From Pseudomonadota bacterium (lineage in GTDB: Bacteria; Pseudomonadota; Alphaproteobacteria; Rhizobiales; Pleomorphomonadaceae), in the NCBI GenBank assembly GCA_023436885.1, contig JAEZHI010000040.1, positions 248,001 through 312,000 on the forward strand: a stretch of DNA of 64,000 bases, in the 5' to 3' direction. Positions 48,621 through 57,286 of the stretch are shown here, in pieces; position 1 is the stretch's first letter, and each line of letters starts with the position of its first letter. The notes under the pieces are model-generated. The model was not told the origin of the DNA. It worked only from the letters and a program-made list of their open reading frames with translations, and made no database searches. The position numbers and the translations under genes were made by a program.

Positions 48621-49082
48621 TTACTCGCCGCGGGCGTGGATCTTGTCGCGGATGGCGCCGAGCGAATCCTGCAGGGCCTGCGCCTCTCCCGCGCTGATGC
48701 CCACAGCCTCACGAATCGCGAGAGCGACGGACGCCGCCCCCTCCTTGAGGCTATTGCCCTTCTCGGTGACCGAAAGCAGCACCTGACGCTCGTCCTCGGG
48801 ATTGCGGGAGCGGCGGATGAACCCGGCTGCCTCAAGCCGCTTGAGGAGTGGCGTCAGCGTGCTGGAATCGAGGAACAGCGCCTCTCCCAGCTCCTTCACC
48901 GTCCGCCCTTCCTGGCTCCACAACGCAATCATCACCAGGAACTGCGGGTAGGTGAGACCGATCTCGTCGAGGAGCGGCCGATAGAGTTGGTTGAAGGCGA
49001 GCCCGGTCGAATAGATCGAAAAGCACAGGAGGTGCTCGATCTCGGGAAGCTCGGCTTTGGCGGAGGCAGGCACGGCAGTCAT
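48621..49082 (-). CDS. MarR-family regulator of the OhrR (redox-sensing) type
   Basis: A 153-aa MarR regulator. It keeps the OhrR features EIEHLLCFSIYSTGLAFNQL with the reactive Cys20, and YRPLLDEIGLTYPQFLVMIA, followed by the winged helix (VKELGEALFLDSSTLTPLLK, RNPEDERQVLLSVTEKG). Proteins of this type release DNA when Cys20 is oxidised by organic peroxides or hypochlorite. I start at 49082, eight bases after GGAG; the ATG at 49088 is too close to that site. It faces two alpha/beta hydrolase genes across about 295 bp and should repress them. Confidence 0.9.
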   Translation of the reverse strand: MTAVPASAKAELPEIEHLLCFSIYSTGLAFNQLYRPLLDEIGLTYPQFLVMIALWSQEGRTVKELGEALFLDSSTLTPLLKRLEAAGFIRRSRNPEDERQVLLSVTEKGNSLKEGAASVALAIREAVGISAGEAQALQDSLGAIRDKIHARGE

Positions 49083-49269
49083 CGACATTTCTCCAGAGCG
49101 CCACCCAGCCCTATCAGGATCGGCGGCGGCGCTCCATGCGGGTGGTTTCATAGCCGTCCCGACAATCGGCTATCCAGTCTCGAGCTCGCAATGCCGCTCG
49201 CGGAACGCGGCATCTGCACAAACCTCTGACCACCCATCCATGGGATCATCATTTTCTTCCCCTACAAAT

Positions 49270-49354
49270 AATTCGTGTGCGATCCATTCGCAAGCTATTG
49301 ACAGCATCCCTGCCTTGCCGCATATACATTTCGTGCAAACAAATCGCACACAAA
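49270..49354. promoter_or_regulatory. Candidate MarR/OhrR operator region
   Basis: Three related motifs lie in the space before the hydrolase genes: ATTCGTGTGCGAT (49271-49283), TTTCGTGCAAACAAA (49329-49343) and, on the minus strand, TTTGTGTGCGATT (49354-49342). GTGTGCGAT at 49275 is repeated inverted as ATCGCACAC at 49343. They fit multiple sites for one MarR-type dimer; no consensus was checked. The remaining intergenic sequence shows nothing else. Confidence 0.5.
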
Positions 49355-49377
49355 CTAATAAGCCAAAGGATGTTGTC

Positions 49378-50199
49378 ATGAGCTATTTCACCACCGCCGA
49401 CGGCACCAAGCTGTTCTACAAGGACTGGGGCGTCGGTCAGCCGATCGTCTTCTCGCATGGATGGCCGCTGTCGTCCGACGCCTGGGACCAGCAGATGCTG
49501 TTCTTCGGCCAGAATGGCTTCCGCGTCATCGCCCATGACCGCCGTGGTCACGGCCGTTCCGACCAGACCTGGGACGGCAACAACATGGATCGCTACGCCG
49601 ACGACCTCGCCGAGTTGATCGAAGCGCTCGACCTCAGGGATGCCGTGCTGGTCGGCCACTCCACCGGCGGCGGCGAAGTCGCCCACTACATCGGCCGCCA
49701 TGGCACCGCCCGGGTCGCCAAGGTCGTGCTGGTCGGCGCCGTGCCGCCGTTGATGCTGAAGACCGCCGCCAACCCGCAGGGCACGCCGCTCGAAGTGTTC
49801 GACGGCATCCGCGAGGGCACCGCCAAGAACCGCTCGCAGTTCTTTTACGACCTGACGATCCCCTTCTATGGCTTCAATCGCGAGAGCGCGGCCGTCAACG
49901 AGGGTCTGCGCGAGAACTTCCGCCGCATTGGCCTGCAGGGCAGCGTCAAGGGCCAGTTCGACTGCGTGCACGAGTTCTCGGAAGTCGACTACACCGACGA
50001 CCTCAAGGCGATCGACAAGCCGGCCCTGTTCATCCACGGCGATGACGACCAGATCGTGCCGATCAAGGCCTCGGCCGAACGCGCCGCCAAGCTCGTCGCC
50101 GGTTCCACGCTGAAGGTCTACCCCGGCGCCCCGCACGGTCTCGCCGAGACGGAAGCCGACCGCTTCAACGCCGACGTGCTCGCCTTCATCCGCAGCTGA
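49378..50199 (+). CDS. Alpha/beta hydrolase of the non-haem chloroperoxidase type
   Basis: A 273-aa cytosolic hydrolase. HGWPLSSDAWDQQM is the oxyanion region, Ser95 in LVGHSTGGGE the nucleophile, HGDDDQIVP carries the acid and GAPHGLAE the histidine. The sequence closely follows cofactor-free haloperoxidase/arylesterase enzymes (DRRGHGRSDQ, YADDLAELIEALDL), which perhydrolyse carboxylic acids. AAGGA precedes the ATG at 49378. It is first in a two-gene operon, divergent from the OhrR-like MarR, so a role in handling peroxides, peracids or reactive halogen is likely. Confidence 0.93.
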   Translation: MSYFTTADGTKLFYKDWGVGQPIVFSHGWPLSSDAWDQQMLFFGQNGFRVIAHDRRGHGRSDQTWDGNNMDRYADDLAELIEALDLRDAVLVGHSTGGGEVAHYIGRHGTARVAKVVLVGAVPPLMLKTAANPQGTPLEVFDGIREGTAKNRSQFFYDLTIPFYGFNRESAAVNEGLRENFRRIGLQGSVKGQFDCVHEFSEVDYTDDLKAIDKPALFIHGDDDQIVPIKASAERAAKLVAGSTLKVYPGAPHGLAETEADRFNADVLAFIRS

Positions 50200-50235
50200 T
50201 CGCCATCGGAGCAAATCCAATCTGAGAGGAAAACC

Positions 50236-51006
50236 ATGTCCAAGATCGCAGCCGCCGCGCTCATCCTGAGCGCGTTCATCTCCGGTACCGCCGTTGCCGC
50301 CGAGCCGGCCAAGCCGACCGTCGTGCTCGTCCACGGCGCCTTTGCCGATTCCTCGAGCTGGAACGGCGTCATCGCCGCCGTGCACGCCAAAGGCTATCCG
50401 GTGGTCGCCGCCGCCAACCCGCTGCGCAGCGTCGCCGCCGACGCCGCCTATGTCTCCGATATCGTCGGCAACATCGACGGACCGGTGGTTCTGGTCGGCC
50501 ATTCCTATGGTGGCGAAGTGATCACCGCCGCCGCCAACGGCCACGCCAACGTCAAGTCGCTGGTCTATGTCGCCGCCTTCGCGCCGGACAAGGGAGAGTC
50601 GGCCGCCGACCTCGCCGGCAAGTTCCCCGGCAGCACGCTGAGCGGTGCGCTCGCCGCGCCGGTGAAGCTCGCGAGCGGCGGCGTCGACCTCTACATCGAC
50701 CAGTCCAAGTTCCGCAGCCAGTTCGCCCACGATGTACCGGCCGATGCAGCGGCGCTGATGGCCGCAGGTCAGCGGCCGATCACCGAGGCTGCCCTCGGCG
50801 AGAAGGCCGGCGATCCCGCCTGGAAGCACGTACCGTCGTGGTTCGTCTACGGTAGCGGCGACAAGAACATCCCGGCCAAGTCTCTCGCCTTCATGGCCGA
50901 GCGCGCCGGTTCCAAGCACACCGTGGTGGTCGACGGCGCCTCGCATGTCGTCATGGTGTCGCATCCGAAGACGGTCGCCAAGCTGATCGAGGAAGCGGCC
51001 AGGTAA
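50236..51006 (+). CDS. Exported alpha/beta hydrolase
   Basis: A 256-aa periplasmic hydrolase with signal peptide MSKIAAAALILSAFISGTAV (cleavage near VAA). LVHGAFADSSSWNGVI is the oxyanion loop, Ser90 in VGHSYGGEV the nucleophile, SGDKNIP the acid and DGASHVVMVSHP the histidine. It belongs to the esterase group related to salicylate/methylesterases. AGAGGAAA precedes the ATG at 50236, 36 bp after the chloroperoxidase-type gene, so the two are co-transcribed. A weak hairpin follows. Confidence 0.9.
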   Translation: MSKIAAAALILSAFISGTAVAAEPAKPTVVLVHGAFADSSSWNGVIAAVHAKGYPVVAAANPLRSVAADAAYVSDIVGNIDGPVVLVGHSYGGEVITAAANGHANVKSLVYVAAFAPDKGESAADLAGKFPGSTLSGALAAPVKLASGGVDLYIDQSKFRSQFAHDVPADAAALMAAGQRPITEAALGEKAGDPAWKHVPSWFVYGSGDKNIPAKSLAFMAERAGSKHTVVVDGASHVVMVSHPKTVAKLIEEAAR

Positions 51007-51039
51007 CGCCCTCACGCGATCACAAACGCCTCCGGTGAG

Positions 51040-51060
51040 CACCCCTCGCCGGGGGTGTTT
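51040..51060 (+). terminator. Weak terminator after the hydrolase operon
   Basis: CACCCC (51040-51045) and GGGGTG (51052-51057) form a 6-bp stem with a 6-nt loop, followed by TTTG. Short stem and T-run, so only a modest terminator. Confidence 0.5.
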
Positions 51061-51420
51061 GCCATGTTGCCGCCCATACTCAGCTGATAAAGCGTAACAA
51101 GGCGCATCAACCGCGGTGGTGAACCGTTTTTTTGAAGCATAGGCGAAAGCCACAAAAGCAATCGGCACAAATCAAGAATCATTCTTAACTTGAGATCTCA
51201 TTCATCATCAACGACAGACGAGGCAGACGACCGTCGACAAGACATCTTGCAGGCTGTTCGCACGTTGTTTCAATGAACGCACGCTTCGCGCGCCCGCAAT
51301 AATACTTCCCGACGGCACGAATGGACGTGCCTGTCATTAGCCACTTTATTGATTGAAATGTAAGATTAATTTTGGCACCCTTGTTATGGTTTAATTCGCG
51401 TCGGACACCATTGGGTAGCA
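51061..51420. other. Intergenic region before the PAS-HWE kinase gene
   Basis: About 360 bp, AT-rich around 51310-51400 where the kinase promoter should be (a TTTAATT stretch near 51390). I see no gene and no conserved structure. The frames on the minus strand here are short and without sense. Confidence 0.4.
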
Positions 51421-53307
51421 ATGTTCAGCAAAGTGACGACCGACGACCTCGATCTCCGGGATCTATTCAACGCCTCGGCGAACGCTTATGTCATCTTTAC
51501 AAGAGATTTGGTGATTGCCGGCTGCAACGACGCCTATCTCAAGGCTGTCGGCCGCAGCAGCCGGGATGAAATCATCGGACGTCCGGTGTTCGAAGCCTTC
51601 CCGGCCGATCCTGGTTCGGACGAATATCGCATACTCATGGCATCGTTCAGCCGCGTGCTGGCGACCAACCAGCCTGACCACATCGCTCTCATACCCTACA
51701 GCACCGCACGGCCAGGCGAGCCCCCCGTCGTCCGCTACTGGAGCGCCACCCATACCCCGCTCAGGAATAAGGATGGCGAACTCGCCTATATCCTGCAGCA
51801 CACCGAGGACGTGACGGAGCTCCAGGCCCTGCGCCAGCGTGACGCGCGCGGCAATATGGCGGAATCCAGTGTCCTGGCGCGGGCACAGGCCGTTCAGACC
51901 GCCAGCGAAAAGGTGTTCGGCGAGATCGCCCTGTTGCGCGATCTGTTCGAACAGGCGCCCGGCTTCATCGCCGTCCTTACGGGACCGGACTATATTATCC
52001 GTGAGGCCAACGAAGCCTATCGACGGCTGGTCGGCCGCGACAATCTGCTCGGCCGCCCTCTCGCCGAGGTCCTGCCGGAAATCGTCCAGCAGGGCTTCGT
52101 CAACATCCTTGACCACGTTCGCCTGACGGGCGAGCCTTATGCTGGCCAGGCGGTGCCCATTTATCTGCAGGCTGCAGGCAAGGCCGACCCGGAACTCCGG
52201 CATGTCGACTTCGTCTACCAGCCAATCCGTGACGTCGCGGGCGAGGTCACCGGCATCTTCGTTCAAGGCCATGACGTGACGGAACGCTGGCGTGCCCAGC
52301 GCGATCTGCAGCGGCAGACCGAACTGATGCGCCTTGCACAGGATGGCGGCGGCTTCGGAACCTATGACTGGGATCTCAAGACCAACCGCATCACCGGCAC
52401 CCGGCTGTTTCGTGAGTTGTTCCATCTGCCGAAATCGGCCGTCGGCGTTCCCATTGAGGAGGTTCTCAGGCACATTCATCCAGATGACAGGGAGCGTATG
52501 ACCTCACTGGTTGAAGGCGTGAGCCCGGACATCGAGACGCAGCGCGAGTTCAGGCTGCTGATTGATGACCGCGTCACCTGGGTCGGTGCGCGTGGCACCA
52601 TTATCCGCGACGCTTATGGCGAGCCCGAGCGGGTGCTGGGCGCGGTGCACGATCTCACCCAGCGCAAGCAGATCGAGGAACGGCTCGACATGGTGGCCCG
52701 CGAAAGCGCCCACCGGGTCAAGAACATTCTGACGATCATGCAGATCATTACCGAGAATACCATGCGCCGCGCCCCGTCGCTGGAGGAAGCACGCAAAAGT
52801 CTCGGCGACCGCATCGCCGCCCTCAATCAGGCACAGATCCGCATCCTTGCCGGCCCCAAGGACAGCCGCCTTGCGACCATCGTCCGAGACACATTCACCA
52901 TCACCTACCAGCTCGACGACCGGATCATCATCGACGCCGAAGGCGATGCCGAGCTACCGCCCCGCACCGGGCTCGGCCTGGCGCTCGCCCTGCATGAGCT
53001 GATCACCAACGCCCTGAAATATGGCGCGCTGTCGGTGCCCGAAGGCAAGGTGGCGATCAGCTGGACCCTGACGCCCTGTCCGACGTCCGGCACCGTGCGC
53101 GTCAATCTCGACTGGCGTGAAATGGACGGGCCGCCCGTCACCGGCAAGGCCGGCAAAGGTTTCGGCTCCATGTTGATCCGCAACAGCCTTGCCCACGATC
53201 AGGCCGGCCGCGCCGACTGGATCGCCGCCCCCGACGGCGTCCGCTGTCAGTTCGTCTTCACCGCCAGTCCGGTCGCAGGCGAAGAGCGGGAAGACTTGGC
53301 AAGCTGA
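51421..53307 (+). CDS. PAS-domain sensor kinase of the HWE/HisKA_2 type
   Basis: A 628-aa soluble kinase: three PAS modules (about 12-135, 170-290 and 305-415) and an HWE-type kinase core with phosphorylated His431 in ESAHRVKNILTIMQIITENT, LALALHELITNALKYGALSV as the N-box, and GFGSMLIRNSLAHDQAGRAD at the end. HWE kinases are typical of Rhizobiales and often signal to general-stress (PhyR) or other unlinked regulators. No receiver is encoded beside it, so the partner lies elsewhere. The ATG at 51421 has no strong ribosome site; it follows GGGTAGCA. Confidence 0.93.
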   Translation: MFSKVTTDDLDLRDLFNASANAYVIFTRDLVIAGCNDAYLKAVGRSSRDEIIGRPVFEAFPADPGSDEYRILMASFSRVLATNQPDHIALIPYSTARPGEPPVVRYWSATHTPLRNKDGELAYILQHTEDVTELQALRQRDARGNMAESSVLARAQAVQTASEKVFGEIALLRDLFEQAPGFIAVLTGPDYIIREANEAYRRLVGRDNLLGRPLAEVLPEIVQQGFVNILDHVRLTGEPYAGQAVPIYLQAAGKADPELRHVDFVYQPIRDVAGEVTGIFVQGHDVTERWRAQRDLQRQTELMRLAQDGGGFGTYDWDLKTNRITGTRLFRELFHLPKSAVGVPIEEVLRHIHPDDRERMTSLVEGVSPDIETQREFRLLIDDRVTWVGARGTIIRDAYGEPERVLGAVHDLTQRKQIEERLDMVARESAHRVKNILTIMQIITENTMRRAPSLEEARKSLGDRIAALNQAQIRILAGPKDSRLATIVRDTFTITYQLDDRIIIDAEGDAELPPRTGLGLALALHELITNALKYGALSVPEGKVAISWTLTPCPTSGTVRVNLDWREMDGPPVTGKAGKGFGSMLIRNSLAHDQAGRADWIAAPDGVRCQFVFTASPVAGEEREDLAS

Positions 53308-53325
53308 CGCTTTCCGCCAGTTGCC

Positions 53326-53658
53326 TCAGGCCTCCGAAAAACTCAGTGTGACATAGTCCGAGCGTGCAAAGTCGGCGAGCAATTGCCGAACCACCTTGCC
53401 GATAGGGGCCTTTTCCCTCGACCGAGCGCAGCATTGATATTTGCGATAAGAGAAACTGCTTCTGTAGACGCCCAGTTTTTCGAAATTCATCTCGATGTCA
53501 CGCAACAACATCACCTGCGCAAGGTCGGTATTTCCGCCGTAATAGCAATGGGCGACGTGTACAACTTCGTAGAGCGAACTTTCCTTGTCCAGCTCGCCCA
53601 TGCTGTAGAGCACGAAGCTCTCCCGGACCTTGGCAACAATAGACGAAGGAAGACGCAT
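53326..53658 (-). CDS. Hypothetical small protein
   Basis: A 110-aa soluble protein: MRLPSSIVAKVRESFVLYSM, GELDKESSLYEVVHVAHCYY, then a Cys-containing basic part (YRKYQCCARSREKAPIGKVV). GGAGAG lies five bases before the ATG at 53658. I do not recognise the family; regular alternation of hydrophobic residues in the first 60 aa suggests a helical domain. It ends 19 bp after the stop of the HWE kinase on the other strand. Confidence 0.6.
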   Translation of the reverse strand: MRLPSSIVAKVRESFVLYSMGELDKESSLYEVVHVAHCYYGGNTDLAQVMLLRDIEMNFEKLGVYRSSFSYRKYQCCARSREKAPIGKVVRQLLADFARSDYVTLSFSEA

Positions 53659-54020
53659 ATTTCTCTCCAGCGGAGCCATGCTGGAGGATTTCTAAAAAAC
53701 GCGTCCAATTGTCAATAAAAATTACTCATCGTGAATTCGATATTCATGCCAGACGTGTCTGGCACGCAGTCTCCACCTAGTATTTATATCAAGTAATGCC
53801 ACTGAATGATAACCACCAATGCAGGCGGAAACCATTCGACACGCAGTCAAGCGCCAACAACGGTGCAGCCCCTCCGGCACTAGGGAGCCCCAGCCCGGAA
53901 AACGGCCGTTCACCTTACCGTCAACGGCAGGCAACCAATTTGACAGAAAACCGTTTCCCCCTGAAACTCACCCATGGCTTCCACATCCGATGGAAGATGC
54001 GTGCGTGACGGAGACAGCCA
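53659..54020. other. Intergenic region before the L,D-transpeptidase gene
   Basis: 362 bp. AT-rich at 53690-53800, where promoters for both flanking genes probably lie. The frames at 53819 and 53974 on the plus strand look non-coding. Nothing else is recognised. Confidence 0.4.
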
Positions 54021-54650
54021 ATGCGTTTTGGTGCCATCGTTGCCATCCTCACCCTACCCTTTTTGCTGGCGGCCTGCATCGCCACGCCATACGCGGTCTC
54101 CGATCAGACTGTCGTCTACGTCCGGCCCTATGACAGTCCCGGAATCTATCCGGGCGGCCCGGCCCCGCAATATTACCGCCAGGAAGTGGTCGACCCGACT
54201 GGCGCAGCGCCTGGCACCATCGTCGTCGACCCGGCCAACCGCTACCTCTACTATGTCGAGGGCAATGGCATGGCGATCCGCTACGGCGTCGGCGTCGGCC
54301 GGGCCGGCATGGAATGGTCGGGCCGGGCCAAGGTGGCCTTCAAGCGCGAATGGCCGCGCTGGACGCCGACCAAGGACATGATCGCCCGCGATCCCAAGCG
54401 CTACGCCCAATGGGCCGACGGCATGGACGGCGGTGAAGGCAATCCGCTCGGCGCCCGCGCGCTCTATCTCTTCGAAGGTGGCAAGGACACCTACTACCGC
54501 ATCCATGGCACCAACGAGCCGGCCTCCATCGGCAAGGCGATGTCGTCGGGCTGCATCCGCATGATGAATGAGGATGTGATAGATCTCTACGAACGTGCGC
54601 CGGTCGGCACGCCGGTGATCGTGCTGCCCGTCCATCAGGCACTGAGCTGA
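54021..54650 (+). CDS. L,D-transpeptidase (YkuD/ErfK type) lipoprotein
   Basis: A 209-aa periplasmic enzyme that forms L,D cross-links in peptidoglycan or attaches proteins to it. Lipoprotein signal with lipobox LLAAC, Cys19. The YkuD domain (about 65-205) begins GTIVVDPANRYLYYVEGNGM and ends with the catalytic H-x-x-x-x-x-x-x-S-x-G-C-I-R motif: His162 in RIHGTNEPASIG and Cys178 in SSGCIRMMNEDVIDLY. The ATG at 54021 follows GGAGACAGCCA. Monocistronic. Confidence 0.93.
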   Translation: MRFGAIVAILTLPFLLAACIATPYAVSDQTVVYVRPYDSPGIYPGGPAPQYYRQEVVDPTGAAPGTIVVDPANRYLYYVEGNGMAIRYGVGVGRAGMEWSGRAKVAFKREWPRWTPTKDMIARDPKRYAQWADGMDGGEGNPLGARALYLFEGGKDTYYRIHGTNEPASIGKAMSSGCIRMMNEDVIDLYERAPVGTPVIVLPVHQALS

Positions 54651-54982
54651 GGCCAGCGACCAAGAGGCGCTGTCCACCCCAGGCCCCGGCCAGCAAAACG
54701 CCGGCGACAGAAGGCCTGGGATGGGCGCCACCTCGAAGTGAAGAACCAGAATGTGGGAGACGGACCAGTTCTCTTCGAGCAGCCTTGGATTCGAGTATGC
54801 TTGAGGGAACTATGGCGAGGCCAAATGTAACTCGTGTGACGGTCGCGACCAAAATCGCCACAATGTCGCCCTTTTCCGATCTCGCCCAGCGGATGCGCTA
54901 AGTTCCTGTTCATGAAAGATTAATGGACGGCGATTTTGCGGCGGTCGTGCTGGCTCTGTCGCGGCGATTGTGACAGCGGACC
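54651..54982. other. Intergenic region with no clear gene
   Basis: 332 bp after the L,D-transpeptidase. A 34-codon plus-strand frame (54798-54902, MLEGTMARPNVTRVTVATKI) is open but has no ribosome site. No promoter or structure stands out. The next recognisable item is the AraC remnant. Confidence 0.35.
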
Positions 54983-55090
54983 TTAGGCTGCCGTGCCCTT
55001 CCGACAGTCCGAAGGCGTGCTGCCGGTCGCCTTGGCGAAAGCCGTGTTGAAGGTGGATTTCGAGTTGAAACCCACCTCGCAGGCGAACCC
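54983..55090 (-). pseudogene. Remnant of an AraC-family regulator (last 35 residues)
   Basis: Read on the minus strand, 35 codons up to a TAA at 54983 give GFACEVGFNSKSTFNTAFAK-ATGSTPSDCRKGTAA. This is the second helix-turn-helix and C-terminal signature of an AraC regulator ('GF-S-STFN-AFKKATG-TPS-YR'). The frame has no upstream part: a terminator (55094-55122) and then the MCP gene lie there. So it is a broken fragment. An ATG just before it (55093) is in another frame. Confidence 0.75.
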
Positions 55091-55093
55091 ATG

Positions 55094-55122
55094 AAAAAGC
55101 CCGGCAGACCGAACTGCCGGGC
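55094..55122 (-). terminator. Intrinsic terminator of the MCP gene at 55151
   Basis: On the minus strand GCCCGGCAG (55122-55114), loop TTCGGT, CTGCCGGGC (55107-55099), then TTTTT. A 9-bp stem directly after the MCP stop codon, immediately before the AraC remnant. Confidence 0.9.
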
Positions 55123-55150
55123 AATATCGCGTCGTCTTGTGGTCGCCGTA

Positions 55151-56830
55151 TCAGGCGGCGCGCAGCGAGGTCACGAACTGCTGGACTTCCTGCTGCAGGC
55201 TGGTGGCCTGCGTCGTCAGCTCTCCGGACAGGCGCATCAGCTCGACCGACGAGGCGCCGGTCACCTCGGCGGCGCTGCTGACGCCGGAGATGTTGGCGGT
55301 CACGTCCGTCGTGCCGGTGGCGGCGCGCTGGGTGTTCTGGGCGATCTCCGACGTGGCGACGCCCTGCTGTTCCACCGCTGAGGCGATGGCCTGCGAGGCC
55401 TGCTGAATCTGCACGATGGTTTTGGTGATCTGCGACATCGAGTCGACGGTGGTATGCGTCGCCACCTGGATCTCGCCCACCTTGCGGCCGATCTCGTCGG
55501 TGGCCTTGGCGGTCTGATCGGCCAGTTGTTTCACCTCGGCGGCGACCACCGCGAAGCCCTTGCCCGCTTCACCCGCCCGCGCCGCCTCGATGGTAGCGTT
55601 GAGGGCAAGAAGGTTGGTCTGCGCGGCGATATTGGAGATCAGCTCGACAACCTCGCCGATCTGGTTGGCGGCGGTGGCGAGGCTCTGGATGTTGTTGGCG
55701 CTCTGGTTGGCTGCCTGGGCCGCTTCCTGGGCGATACGGTTGGAGTTGCTGACCTGCCCGGAGATCTCCCGGATCGAGGCCGACAGCTCCTCGGTGCCGG
55801 CGGCGACCGTCTGCACATTGGACGCGGCCTCTTCGGCAGCGCCCGCCACGGCCTGCGCCTGACGCGAGGTTTCCTCGGCGGTGGCCGACAGGTTGCGCGC
55901 CGCGTCGGCGATCGTGGTCGAAGACCGGCCAAAGGTGTCGGCCAGCGCTTCCATGCGGCCGACGAACTGCTCGGCGAGGCTGGCGCGGGCCCGGGTCGAG
56001 GCTTCGATCTTCTCGCGCGCCGCTTCCTGCTCGCGACGCAGTTCGACGGCGCGGGCGAGTTCGTCGCGGAAGGCGCTGAGTGCCGCGCTCATGGCGCCGA
56101 TCTCGTCGGTACGCCCGGCATGGCCGATCTTCACGTCATAATTGCCCGACTGCATGTCGCGCATGACGTCGATGCTCTCGCGGATCGGCGCCGCCACCCG
56201 GCGGTTGATCAGGAAGGCCGAGGCAAGCCCGATCAACACGGTCAGGGCAATGGAGGTGAAGGTGGCGAAGGTGATCGTGCTCTGGGCGGAGTCCATGGCA
56301 GCGGCACGGGTGGCCAGCAGCGAGGCTTCGGCGTTCTTGAAGTCGGCGATGATGCCGCGCAGCTTGTCGAAGTTCTTCTTGCCGAGGCCCTGGCGTTCGA
56401 TGTCGCGCGCCGCTTCCTGCGTCTCGGGCTTGGCCATCAGGTCGATCGCCTTGTGCGAGACGTTGTCCTGCCAGGCCTGGACTTCCTGAGCGAGATCGGC
56501 AAGGCGCCCCTGCTGGGTCGGGTTATCGGCGGTCAGCCGCTTGGCCTCGTCGAAGGCTGCCTTGAAATCGGCCTCGCCGGCCTTGAGCGGATCGAGATTG
56601 GCCTGGTTGCCGGTCACCAGATAGCCGCGCAGACCGGTTTCCTGGTTGACCATGGTGGCGAGCGTGTGATCGGCCGCCTGCAGAACCTCGTAGGTGTGGA
56701 TCGTCCAATCCACATTCTGTTTGACGGACTGGTTGGCCATTTGCACGAAAAGCCCGCTACCCAAGCCTCCGGCGATGACGAACCCGAAAGCCAGGAGCAG
56801 TTGGCCGCGAATTTGAAGACGAAACGACAT
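55151..56830 (-). CDS. CHASE3-domain methyl-accepting chemotaxis protein
   Basis: A 559-aa chemoreceptor. Membrane segment at about 8-28; the periplasmic domain is CHASE3, with HTLATMVNQETGLRGYLVTG and DFKAAFDEAKRLTADNPTQQ; a second membrane segment near 190-210; HAMP (APIRESIDVMRDMQSGNYDV); then the signalling domain with tip AAQTNLLALNATIEAARAGE near residue 400. It ends without a CheR pentapeptide. Divergent from another MCP at 57287, whose signalling domain is closely similar. A strong terminator follows at 55094. Confidence 0.95.
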   Translation of the reverse strand: MSFRLQIRGQLLLAFGFVIAGGLGSGLFVQMANQSVKQNVDWTIHTYEVLQAADHTLATMVNQETGLRGYLVTGNQANLDPLKAGEADFKAAFDEAKRLTADNPTQQGRLADLAQEVQAWQDNVSHKAIDLMAKPETQEAARDIERQGLGKKNFDKLRGIIADFKNAEASLLATRAAAMDSAQSTITFATFTSIALTVLIGLASAFLINRRVAAPIRESIDVMRDMQSGNYDVKIGHAGRTDEIGAMSAALSAFRDELARAVELRREQEAAREKIEASTRARASLAEQFVGRMEALADTFGRSSTTIADAARNLSATAEETSRQAQAVAGAAEEAASNVQTVAAGTEELSASIREISGQVSNSNRIAQEAAQAANQSANNIQSLATAANQIGEVVELISNIAAQTNLLALNATIEAARAGEAGKGFAVVAAEVKQLADQTAKATDEIGRKVGEIQVATHTTVDSMSQITKTIVQIQQASQAIASAVEQQGVATSEIAQNTQRAATGTTDVTANISGVSSAAEVTGASSVELMRLSGELTTQATSLQQEVQQFVTSLRAA

Positions 56831-56894
56831 AAGTCCCCTCCTGAGCAGTCCTGCCCGGACGTGCCCTTGCCTCTGCGCCGATCGTGTCGGACGC

Positions 56895-56929
56895 GCCCGC
56901 TAGCGGGCCGCTTGATCGCGTCACGCGAT
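56895..56929. promoter_or_regulatory. Two adjacent palindromes in front of the CHASE3 MCP gene
   Basis: GCCCGCTAGCGGGC (56895-56908) is a perfect 14-bp palindrome; ATCGCG-TCA-CGCGAT (56915-56929) follows six bases later. Both lie 65-100 bp before the MCP start, so they may be operators or form mRNA hairpins in its leader. The rest of the 456-bp space between the two MCP genes is AT-rich (56960-57060) and shows no gene. Confidence 0.45.
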
Positions 56930-57286
56930 ACAATCCACGTCCCCGCTCCCGCTGCAGGTAGGTATGGTTAACAGTGATGTGTTGATAGTAGATTAACTTT
57001 AGGCAATATTTACAGTGGCAATTTTTTGTATACCCTGCTCCTCTCCGCAACTTTACCTATATACCAGTTAACCAGCTAAGTGATGAAACAGTCGGCGAAG
57101 GAACAACGACCCGAAGGGTGTTGTCGAAAGCCCCGCGTCGAAGCCCGGAATTCAGAGCGCTTTCAACCGTCTCGCCCCCAGCCGCGTAACTGAAAATTAT
57201 ATACCTTACGAACAATATGAACCTGGGACGCTGCGCATCGAAAGCACGCCGCTGACGATGGGCCGCGATCAGTTCGGGGTTCACAC

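Noticed and set aside
54798..54902. 34-codon plus-strand frame MLEGTMARPN..
   Set aside because: No ribosome site or known similarity; likely chance in an intergenic space.
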